From Xanthomonas hydrangeae (GTDB lineage Bacteria; Pseudomonadota; Gammaproteobacteria; Xanthomonadales; Xanthomonadaceae): 64,000 nt of DNA. Position numbers and translations under genes: made by a program. The DNA is taken from NCBI GenBank assembly GCA_905142475.1, contig LR990730.1, positions 2,232,001-2,296,000 on the forward strand, written 5' to 3'. How positions within the stretch are numbered: position 1 is the first letter of the stretch; every line of letters starts with the position of its first letter. The notes beneath the pieces are model-generated. The model searched no databases. It was given only the letters and a program-made list of their open reading frames with translations, and was not told the DNA's origin. Of the stretch, positions 57,468 through 64,000 are shown in pieces.

Positions 57468-58454
57468 ATGACCTTCAACGCTTTGCTGGCGAATCAAACC
57501 AGCGAGATGGTTGCTACCACCGTGGTCCAGTTCAACGAAGACGACCTGATGCCGGGCGATGTCACGGTTGCCATCGACTACTCGACCGTCAACTACAAGG
57601 ACGCACTGGCGGTGACCGGGCGTGGCCCGATCATTCGCCAGTTCCCGCTGATTCCGGGCATCGACTTTGCCGGCGTGGTCGAAGCGTCCACGTCTCCGGG
57701 CATTGCGGTGGGAGATCGTGTGCTGGCCAATGGCTGGGGATTGAGTCAGACCCACCATGGTGGCTTCGCGCAGAAGGCGCGGGTGCCTGGCGATTGGTTG
57801 GTCAAGATTCCGGAGGCATTTTCCACGCGCGATGCGATGGCGATCGGTACTGCCGGCTACACCGCCATGCTGGCGGTGCTGGCACTGGAGCATGGCGGGC
57901 TGACACCCGAACGCGGCGACATCCTGGTCACCGGCGCAAACGGCGGTGCCGGTTCGGTCGCCATTGCCTTGCTCTCGGGCCTGGGCTATCGCGTGGTCGC
58001 CTCCACCGGCCGCCTGGAGCAAGCCGAGTATCTGCGCAGCCTGGGCGCTGCCGAGATCATCGACCGCGCCAGCTTGTCCGAACCCGGTTCGCCGATCGGC
58101 AAGGAACGCTGGGCCGGTGTGGTGGATGCGGTGGGCAGCCATACGCTGGCAAACGCGCTGGCGCAGACCCAGTATCGCGGCGTCGTCACCGCCTTCGGCA
58201 TGGCGCAGGGTGTTCAACTGCCGGCATCGGTGCTGCCTTTCATCCTGCGCAATGTCACGCTGGCCGGCATCGACTCGGTCAACGCGCCGCAAGCCGCGCG
58301 CGTGCAGGCGTGGTCGCGTCTGGCGCGCGATCTGGATCTGGACAAGCTCGCAACGACAACCCACACCATCGGCCTGGCCGAGGTGCCGCAGAGTGCCGTC
58401 CAGCTCTTGGAAGGCAAGGTGCAGGGGCGCACCGTGGTGGACGTGAACGCATGA
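57468..58454 (+). CDS. YhdH/YhfP-family quinone oxidoreductase (acrylyl-CoA reductase type)
   Basis: 328 residues, AGGAGAAGG upstream of the ATG. Medium-chain reductase without catalytic zinc: 'VNYKDALAVTGRGPIIRQFPLIPGIDFAGVV' is the YhdH/AcuI signature, and 'ILVTGANGGAGSVAIALLSGLGYRVVASTGR' the NADPH-binding motif. E. coli AcuI (YhdH) reduces acryloyl-CoA, a toxic electrophile; other members reduce enones. The stop overlaps the start of a small membrane protein (ATGA), implying joint translation. Confidence 0.93.
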   Translation: MTFNALLANQTSEMVATTVVQFNEDDLMPGDVTVAIDYSTVNYKDALAVTGRGPIIRQFPLIPGIDFAGVVEASTSPGIAVGDRVLANGWGLSQTHHGGFAQKARVPGDWLVKIPEAFSTRDAMAIGTAGYTAMLAVLALEHGGLTPERGDILVTGANGGAGSVAIALLSGLGYRVVASTGRLEQAEYLRSLGAAEIIDRASLSEPGSPIGKERWAGVVDAVGSHTLANALAQTQYRGVVTAFGMAQGVQLPASVLPFILRNVTLAGIDSVNAPQAARVQAWSRLARDLDLDKLATTTHTIGLAEVPQSAVQLLEGKVQGRTVVDVNA

Positions 58455-58873
58455 GCACGCCCACCGCGTCACGTGCGTTCCGCTCCCTGGCCACGTTATC
58501 GGCGTTGTTGTTTTTCGCCCTGGGCGCCGCCTGGTTGCTTGCGCCTGCGACCATGCTGGTCAACTGGGGCGTCGCGTTCGACAGCAACGCGCTGGGCCTG
58601 GTCGGCCGCCGCGCCGCGCCGCTGTATGCCGCTATCGGCGTCATGCTGGTCCTGGTGAGAAATGCGCCGCCGTCGCCGGGCCGCCGGGCCGTGATCGCGG
58701 GCTTCGTCACCGCGTGCCTGCTGCTGGCAATGCTGGGCGTTGCGGAGTGGGTCGCCGGGCACGTCAACGCAGGCATCTTCGCTGCGGTCACGATCGAAGT
58801 CGGCTTTTCGCTGGCGTTCCTGCTGGTGACACGTGCCGATGCCGCACAGCGACGAAACAAGAACGCGCGCTGA
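58451..58873 (+). CDS. Small membrane protein of unknown function
   Basis: 140 residues from the ATG at 58451, overlapping the preceding stop by 4 nt. Four hydrophobic segments are visible ('LSALLFFALGAAWLLA', 'AAPLYAAIGVMLVLV', 'AVIAGFVTACLLLAMLGVAEWV', 'AGIFAAVTIEVGFSLAFLLVT'), predicting a four-helix inner-membrane protein with an Arg/Lys-rich tail (RRNKNAR). No family recognised. Coupling to the YhdH-type gene suggests a role in the same process. Confidence 0.8.
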   Translation: MSTPTASRAFRSLATLSALLFFALGAAWLLAPATMLVNWGVAFDSNALGLVGRRAAPLYAAIGVMLVLVRNAPPSPGRRAVIAGFVTACLLLAMLGVAEWVAGHVNAGIFAAVTIEVGFSLAFLLVTRADAAQRRNKNAR

Positions 58874-58879
58874 GTGCAT

Positions 58880-58909
58880 GCCTGACAACACCCGGCGGTG
58901 TTGTCAGGC
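58880..58909. terminator. hairpin between convergent membrane-protein and MFS genes
   Basis: GCCTGACAACACC (58880-58892), loop CGGC, exact complement (58897-58909). It lies 6 nt after one stop and 22 nt from the other, serving both strands. Confidence 0.75.
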
Positions 58910-58931
58910 GAATCCACGTCGATAACGCGCG

Positions 58932-60362
58932 CTAGGCGCGGTGTCCGCTCATTTCCTGCCCGGCATGCTTGTCGAAGCGCAGATGCCACCAGGTGGCGCT
59001 GAGCGAGATCAGGCTGACCACGCAGAACGCCAGCGAGAAATCGCGTTGCTGCGGCTGGATATGATCGCCAGCCAGCATCGCCAGTTTCAGAATCATCGCG
59101 CCGGCGCACACGCCCACCGAGAGCATCAGCTGCTGCAAGGTGGTGTACAGGCTGCTGGCGCGGCTCATGCGCGAGGCGGGGACGTTTTCGTAGGCGATGG
59201 TGTTGTAGGCGGCGAACTGGAACGACATGAAGGCGCCGCAGCACAGCAACAGCCCGAACATCAGGGCGTGCGGCCAGTCGGGCCGGAAAAAGGCGCACAC
59301 CATATAGCCCAGGCTGGCGAGCACGCCGTTGCCGATCAGGCTGTTGCGATAACCGAAGCGGCGCAGCAACTGCGGGGTGATGCTGCGCATCAACAACGCG
59401 CCGAGCGCGGTAGCCAGAATCAGGCGCCCGCTGTGCGCGGCGCTCATGCCGAAACTGATCTGGAACAGCAGCGGCAGCAGGAACGGATGCGCGCCCTGGG
59501 TGATGCGCATCAGCGCACCGCCGATCACCGACAACCCGAACGAGTCGATCCGCAGCAAGCTCAGATCCAGCAGCGGGGCAGGGTGGTGGCGCGCATGCCA
59601 CAGATACCCCAGTGCCGCGCTGCCGCCGATCGCCAGCAGCCAGCTCGCTTTGCCGATGCCGTTTTCCTGGCTGACCATTTCCAGGCCGAACAACAGGCAG
59701 CCCAACGCGGTACCGCACAGCACGAAACCGCGCAGATCGAAGCGTGCGGGCGCCGATTCGGTGGGAATGTCCGGAATGAAGCGTCGCACCAGCAAAAAAC
59801 CGGCGATGCCGATCGGCACGTTGATGTAGAAGATCCAGCGCCAGTCCAGATACGAGACGAAAAATCCGCCCAGCGGCGGGCCGAGCATCGGGCCGATGAA
59901 GGCCGGCACCAGCGTCCAGGCCATCGCCGACACCAGGTGGCGGCGCTCGACGGTGCGCAACAGGATCAGCCGGCCGAGCGGGGCCATCATCGCCCCGCCC
60001 GCGCCTTGCAGCACGCGCGCGGCAACCATGGTGGGCAGGCTGTCGGCCAGCGAACACAGGATCGAGCCGCCGACGAACACCCAGATCGATGCGCCGAAGA
60101 CGCGACGCAGGCCGAAGCGGTCGGCGATGGCGCCGCTGGCCGGAATCAGCACCGCCAGCGCCAGCAGATAGCTGGTCATGGCGATGCTCATGGCCGGCGC
60201 GGCGACGCCGAAGTCGTGCGCCAGGGTCGGCAGCGCGGTCGCCAGCACGGTGGCGTCCATCTGCTCCATGAAAATGGCGCAGGCCAGGATCAGCGAGATG
60301 ATGCGGTAATCGGGATAACGCGGCGGCGGCATGGCGCCGGCCTCGGACACGCTGGAGGACAT
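58932..60362 (-). CDS. MFS drug exporter, DHA2 (EmrB/QacA) family
   Basis: 476 residues from the ATG at 60362; an ATG at 60488 adds an Arg/Cys-rich tail without homology. The first segment 'LILACAIFMEQMDATVLATALPTLAHDFGV' is the DHA2 hallmark (motif D1), 'GAIADRFGLRRVFGASI' is motif A, and 'LVPAFIGPMLGPPLGGFFV' is motif C of drug antiporters. About 14 membrane segments. It should expel hydrophobic toxic compounds with proton antiport. It converges with the redox genes rather than sharing their operon; no adaptor (EmrA) gene is adjacent. Confidence 0.92.
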   Translation of the reverse strand: MSSSVSEAGAMPPPRYPDYRIISLILACAIFMEQMDATVLATALPTLAHDFGVAAPAMSIAMTSYLLALAVLIPASGAIADRFGLRRVFGASIWVFVGGSILCSLADSLPTMVAARVLQGAGGAMMAPLGRLILLRTVERRHLVSAMAWTLVPAFIGPMLGPPLGGFFVSYLDWRWIFYINVPIGIAGFLLVRRFIPDIPTESAPARFDLRGFVLCGTALGCLLFGLEMVSQENGIGKASWLLAIGGSAALGYLWHARHHPAPLLDLSLLRIDSFGLSVIGGALMRITQGAHPFLLPLLFQISFGMSAAHSGRLILATALGALLMRSITPQLLRRFGYRNSLIGNGVLASLGYMVCAFFRPDWPHALMFGLLLCCGAFMSFQFAAYNTIAYENVPASRMSRASSLYTTLQQLMLSVGVCAGAMILKLAMLAGDHIQPQQRDFSLAFCVVSLISLSATWWHLRFDKHAGQEMSGHRA

Positions 60363-60766
60363 CGGACTCTCGGTTGCGGGGTCGCATCGCTGGCACCGCA
60401 GACGGCAACCGGATCGGCCCGCGTCGCACGGTGTTGTGCGGCGCAACATGGGTATTGTCCGCTGGTGTGGGACGGGGTTCAAGCGCACGTGGGTAACGGT
60501 GCGTGTTTATTGATGTAGACAGGGCGGTATGGGTGTTGGGTGATCGGTGTCGGCGTTGATGCAGAGGTTGGCGGTTACGGCTAAGGCGGGTGATGGTCAC
60601 GCAGTACGCGAGCAGTTAACGGCGCGTCTGGCTGGTCGACCCTGGCTGGCCGCGCCCTCATCCGGCGCTGCGCGCCACCTTCTCCCGCAGGAGAAGGGTT
60701 TTAGAGCCCGTCTCCTGCGGGAGAGGGGTTGGGGTGAGGGTACGGCGGAAGACAGCCAAAGTCAGA
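60363..60766. other. intergenic region, mostly repeat
   Basis: 60363-60650 shows no gene or clear operator. 60654-60750 is the REP-like pair listed separately. Confidence 0.5.
60654..60750. repeat. inverted pair of REP-like repeats, copies 6 and 7
   Basis: 'CCCTCATCCGGCGCTGCGCG' with CCTTCTCCCGCAGGAGAAGG, then CTCCTGCGGGAGAGG with 'GGTTGGGGTGAGGGTAC'. It has the two halves of the pair at 24962-25091 in the reverse order. It lies 17 nt beyond the HD-GYP gene stop and may end that transcript. Confidence 0.8.
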
Positions 60767-61759
60767 TCAGCGCTGCGCAGCCGGGCCGTCCCAGGCGTCC
60801 TTGATCTGGAGGATCTGCGGCAAGGCCTCGCGGAAATGCTGCACCAGGCGCGGTTCCAGTTGTTTGCCGGCCATGCTTTCCAGCTTGCGCACGGCGTCTT
60901 CCACCGTCCATGGGGCCTTGTAGGCGCGCCGCCCGCACAGTGCGTCGAAGACGTCGGCCACCGCCACGATGCGCGCGGATTCGGGAATGGCGTCGCCGGC
61001 CAGACCCTTGGGGTAGCCGCTGCCGTCCCAGCATTCGTGATGATGCAGCGCGATTTCTGCAGCCAGCTGGAACACCGGGCCGCGGCCGTGGCGCAGCAAA
61101 TCGTGCCCCACCTGCGGATGCTGCAGCACCACCGAGCGTTCGTGTTCGTCCAGGGCATCGGGCTTGTGCAGGATGCTGCCGGGCACGGCGATCTTGCCCG
61201 CATCGTGCAGCGGCGCGGCGTCCTGCAGCAGCTGCGCCTGTTGCGTGGACCAACCGACTGTTTCGGCCAGCACGCGCGCATACACAGCCATGCGCCAGAT
61301 ATGTGCGCCGGTGTCGGCGTCCTGTGCCTGGCCGGCGGTGCCGAGCAGATGGATCGCATCGCGGTACTGCTGGGCCAGGCGCGCATTTTCTGCCAGCTTC
61401 AGTTGGGTGGCGATGCGCGCCTTCAGCAGCGCGGGCGAGTAGGGCTTGCTGACATAATCGGCCGCGCCCGCTTCCAGCCCCGCGCGTTCGTCCTGCTCGC
61501 TGCTGCGCGAGGTCACGAACAGGATCGGGATGGTGGTGCTGGAAGGTTGCTGCTTGAGGGTGCGCGCCACCGCATATCCATCCATGTCGGGCAATTCGAC
61601 ATCCAGCAGGATCAGCGCCGGCGCGTGGCGGCTGACCGCATCCAGCGCCTCGCCGCCGGATTTGGCGAATACCAACGGGAAATCGTCTCGCAGCAGCTGG
61701 CGCAGGGTCGCCAGGTTGCTGGATTCGTCGTCGACGCAGAGCAGTGGACGGGACGGCAT
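60767..61759 (-). CDS. Response regulator with HD-GYP domain (RpfG-like)
   Basis: 330 residues. Receiver domain 1-120: acid pair 'CVDDESSN', phosphoacceptor Asp53 in 'LILLDVELPDMDG', Lys105 in 'VSKPY'. HD-GYP domain 130-320: His185-Asp186 in 'PLHDAGKIAVPGSIL', 'VGHDLLRHG', 'ALHHHECWDGSGYPKGLAGDAIP' with Gly-Tyr-Pro at 248-250, and 'RIVAVADVFDAL'. All metal and motif residues of active c-di-GMP phosphodiesterases are present, and the layout equals RpfG. It should degrade cyclic di-GMP when phosphorylated. The hybrid kinase gene ends 33 nt upstream, so that kinase is the likely partner. Confidence 0.95.
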   Translation of the reverse strand: MPSRPLLCVDDESSNLATLRQLLRDDFPLVFAKSGGEALDAVSRHAPALILLDVELPDMDGYAVARTLKQQPSSTTIPILFVTSRSSEQDERAGLEAGAADYVSKPYSPALLKARIATQLKLAENARLAQQYRDAIHLLGTAGQAQDADTGAHIWRMAVYARVLAETVGWSTQQAQLLQDAAPLHDAGKIAVPGSILHKPDALDEHERSVVLQHPQVGHDLLRHGRGPVFQLAAEIALHHHECWDGSGYPKGLAGDAIPESARIVAVADVFDALCGRRAYKAPWTVEDAVRKLESMAGKQLEPRLVQHFREALPQILQIKDAWDGPAAQR

Positions 61760-61792
61760 GGATGGATCCTTGCGAACCGGCGCGGGCGGAGG

Positions 61793-64000
61793 TCAGCGGA
61801 AGTGGGTGGCCTGCCAGTCGCGCAACGTGGCTTCGGCGCGACGGAAGTCGAAATCCTCGATGGCGCGTTGCAGTTCCTGCAGCAAGTTACCCGGCAACTG
61901 TGGCGTGCAGATCAGCAACGCGTGGTCGATCTTGTCGGCATCGTCGCTGGCAAACGCCGCCTGCAGGATCTGCACGCTGTCGTCGTCCAGCGCGAGACCA
62001 TCGTCGACAATGACTTCGTCGCCCTCGCTGCCTTGCAGGAAGGCATGGATCGCGGTGGCGGTGCGCTGCATGGTGTCTTTGAGCGCAGTCAACGCCGAGG
62101 TGAGGTCGTGGCCTTCATCGATGCGGTTTTCCAGATCGCCGGCCGCACCCGCCAGCGCTGGTAATGCCAGCGATCCTGCCGCGCCGCGCAGCTTGTGCGC
62201 CAGCGCACCGATGGCGGCCAGTTCGTTGTTGCGCAGATGCTCGGCGGCGGTTTCGGCCGGGTCCGGATTGTCGCGTAGCAGTTTGAGCAGATAACGCGCA
62301 TACGGCTCGCGTTCGCGCCACAGGCTGCGTGCGCGCGCTGCATCCAATAGCTCCGAATCGGCGTGTTGCCACTCAGGGCCGGTGTGCAGCTCGGCCTGCG
62401 GGGCAAGCGCGGGAATGCGGTGCAGTGCAGGCTGCAGGAAATGGCGGATGGCAGCGATCAGTTCCTCCACGTTGAAGGGCTTGGCGATGAAACCGTTCAT
62501 GCCGGCTTCCAGCGCTTTTTCCTGTTGCGGGCGAAACGCACCGGCCGTGAGCGCAATCACCGGCAGGCTGGCCAGGGCAGGGATCTGCCGCAGCCGCCGC
62601 GTGGCTTCATAGCCGTCCACCACCGGCATCTGCACATCCATCAGCACCAGATGAAAAAGATCCGGCGCGCGCTTGAGCGTGTTGACCGCCTGCTCGCCAT
62701 CGTGCGCCACGGTGACCATGGCGCCTTCGCCTTCGAGAATGCGCTGTGCCACTTCGCAGTTGATCTCGCTGTCGTCCACCAGCAACAGATGCGCGCCTTC
62801 CAGCCGGCGTGCGACGAAAGCGGGTGTGGCGGGGCGCGCAGCGGCGCGCCCGTCGAACAGTTGTTCCACCAGACGATGCAGCGCTGCACTGGTCACTGGT
62901 TTGGTCATCACCGCATCCAGACCCTGTTGCTCGGGATGTTGCTCCAGCAGGCGGCGCTCGTACGCGGTGACCATCACGATGACCGGATGCGGGCCGGGTG
63001 TTGCACGTGCGCGTATCTGGCGCGCGATCGCCATACCATCGATATCGGGCATGCACCAGTCGAGCAGGAAGACGTCGTAGGGCTCGCTGGCCTGTTCGAT
63101 CGCCTGCAACGCGGCCTGGCCGTTGGTCACCGCATCCACACGCCAGCCGAGTTCGGTGGCGATACGCACCAGATTGTTGAGCGCCGCATCGTGGTCGTCG
63201 GCGATCAGGACGCGTGGCATCGACTCCAACGGCAACGTCGGCAGCTCGCGCTGTGACTGCGGCGGTGCGGATTTTTCCAGCGTCACCACAAAATAGAATT
63301 CGCTGCCGCGGCCGGGCACGCTTTCCACTTCCAGCTCGCCGCCCATCAATTCGATCAAGCGCCGGCTGATGGTCAGGCCCAGGCCGCTGCCGCCGTAACG
63401 CCGGCTGGTGGAGGTGTCGGCTTGCAGAAACGGTGAAAAGATCAGGCTCTGCTTTTCCTTGGAAATGCCGATGCCGGTGTCGCGTACCGAGAACAACAGC
63501 TTGAGCTTGTTCGGGTCGCCACTGGGGAAGCGCCGCACCGACAGCACCACCTCGCCCTGTTCGGTGAACTTGATCGCATTGCCGACCAGATTGACCAGCA
63601 CCTGATTGATGCGCAGTGCATCGCCGAGCAGCCAGCGGCTGTCGCGCGGCAACGGTTCGACAATCATTTCCACCGGTTTGGCGCTGAGCGAAGAACGCAT
63701 CAGGTCGGCGATATTGTCGAACAGCTGGTTGAGGTCGAACGGTGCGCGTTCCAGATCGATGCGCCCGGCTTCGATCTTGGAAAAATCCAGGATGTCGTTG
63801 ATGATCTCCAGCAGCGAGCGTGCAGACCGATCGATCTTGGCGACCATGTCCAGCGCCGCAACAGGCAGCTCGCTGCGTTGAAGCAGATACAGCATGCCCA
63901 GGATGGCATTCATCGGGGTGCGGATTTCGTGGCTCATGTTGGCCAGGAAATCGGACTTGGACTGGTTGGCGCTCTTGGCCGCGTCCATCGCCAGACGCAG
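61793..64000 (-). CDS. Hybrid sensor histidine kinase (HK-REC-REC-Hpt), 5' end beyond window
   Basis: The frame is open to the window edge (codons L-R-L-A precede the ATG at 63988), so the sensor part is missing. Numbering from that Met: H-box His20 in '[14 protein letters not shown]'; N-box '[16 protein letters not shown]'; G-boxes 'RDTGIGIS' and '[11 protein letters not shown]'; receiver 1 Asp310 in '[12 protein letters not shown]'; receiver 2 Asp451 in '[13 protein letters not shown]'; Hpt His598 in '[15 protein letters not shown]'. All phosphorelay residues are intact. A further helical segment of about 75 residues follows Hpt. Membrane-linked or cytoplasmic placement cannot be judged. 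Probably phosphorylates the HD-GYP regulator encoded next. Confidence 0.96.
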   Translation of the reverse strand: MRLAMDAAKSANQSKSDFLANMSHEIRTPMNAILGMLYLLQRSELPVAALDMVAKIDRSARSLLEIINDILDFSKIEAGRIDLERAPFDLNQLFDNIADLMRSSLSAKPVEMIVEPLPRDSRWLLGDALRINQVLVNLVGNAIKFTEQGEVVLSVRRFPSGDPNKLKLLFSVRDTGIGISKEKQSLIFSPFLQADTSTSRRYGGSGLGLTISRRLIELMGGELEVESVPGRGSEFYFVVTLEKSAPPQSQRELPTLPLESMPRVLIADDHDAALNNLVRIATELGWRVDAVTNGQAALQAIEQASEPYDVFLLDWCMPDIDGMAIARQIRARATPGPHPVIVMVTAYERRLLEQHPEQQGLDAVMTKPVTSAALHRLVEQLFDGRAAARPATPAFVARRLEGAHLLLVDDSEINCEVAQRILEGEGAMVTVAHDGEQAVNTLKRAPDLFHLVLMDVQMPVVDGYEATRRLRQIPALASLPVIALTAGAFRPQQEKALEAGMNGFIAKPFNVEELIAAIRHFLQPALHRIPALAPQAELHTGPEWQHADSELLDAARARSLWREREPYARYLLKLLRDNPDPAETAAEHLRNNELAAIGALAHKLRGAAGSLALPALAGAAGDLENRIDEGHDLTSALTALKDTMQRTATAIHAFLQGSEGDEVIVDDGLALDDDSVQILQAAFASDDADKIDHALLICTPQLPGNLLQELQRAIEDFDFRRAEATLRDWQATHFR

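Overview
The window looks like chromosomal DNA of a plant-associated gammaproteobacterium, most probably Xanthomonas. Three things suggest this: high-GC coding sequence; the gene types together (TonB-dependent receptors of the Xanthomonas/Caulobacter type, secreted plant-polymer hydrolases, a fused EIIA-HPr-EI fructose PTS protein, a large NAD-glutamate dehydrogenase, an HD-GYP regulator); and abundant palindromic intergenic repeats. No rRNA, tRNA, CRISPR array, prophage or insertion sequence was recognised.

Layout. 1-4913: end of a TonB-dependent receptor and a Tat-exported GH127-type beta-L-arabinofuranosidase, a small carbohydrate-uptake locus. 4914-6648: A/T-richer stretch with one DUF6624-like gene. 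6649-12757: housekeeping block with htpG (sigma-32-like promoter), then rsmD-coaD, a lipoprotein, and a ferredoxin overlapping ggt. 12911-16454: small exported protein, GH9 cellulase lipoprotein, upp. 16606-21673: an operon of TonB receptor, beta-propeller phytase-like lipoprotein and purple-acid-phosphatase-like enzyme, joined by 4-nt overlaps, probably an organic-phosphate (phytate) acquisition system. 21917-24893: family 32 glycosyltransferase with a perfect Clp/CRP box upstream, then a class III aminotransferase divergent from an Lrp/AsnC regulator, with a dyad between them. 25206-31067: queA, tgt, yajC, secD, secF. 31278-32507: secreted lipase. 32895-40853: fructose regulon (oprB-fruA-fruK-fruB on minus, LacI-type fruR divergent on plus) with two matching operators. 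41410-46574: tetR-acrA-acrB efflux operon. 46863-51872: NAD-glutamate dehydrogenase. 52538-60362: cluster of redox enzymes (an amber-interrupted quinone oxidoreductase, two SDRs, an Old Yellow Enzyme, a YhdH-type MDR), a TetR regulator, a small membrane protein and an MFS exporter. 60767-64000: HD-GYP response regulator and a hybrid histidine kinase that runs off the window.

Putting it together: much of the window concerns plant-derived nutrients (arabinosides, cellulose, phytate, fructose, lipid or cell-wall esters) taken from outside through TonB receptors or porins, plus defence against toxic small molecules (RND pump; redox/MFS cluster). The strongest non-coding signals are a duplicated composite palindromic element (about 40.9-41.2 and 52.0-52.3 kb) whose arms show a compensatory base change, several smaller repeat families including one that runs into the 3' end of queA, and well-formed operators for Clp, FruR, Lrp, TetR and sigma-32 type regulators. 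All calls come from reading the sequence; no database search was run.
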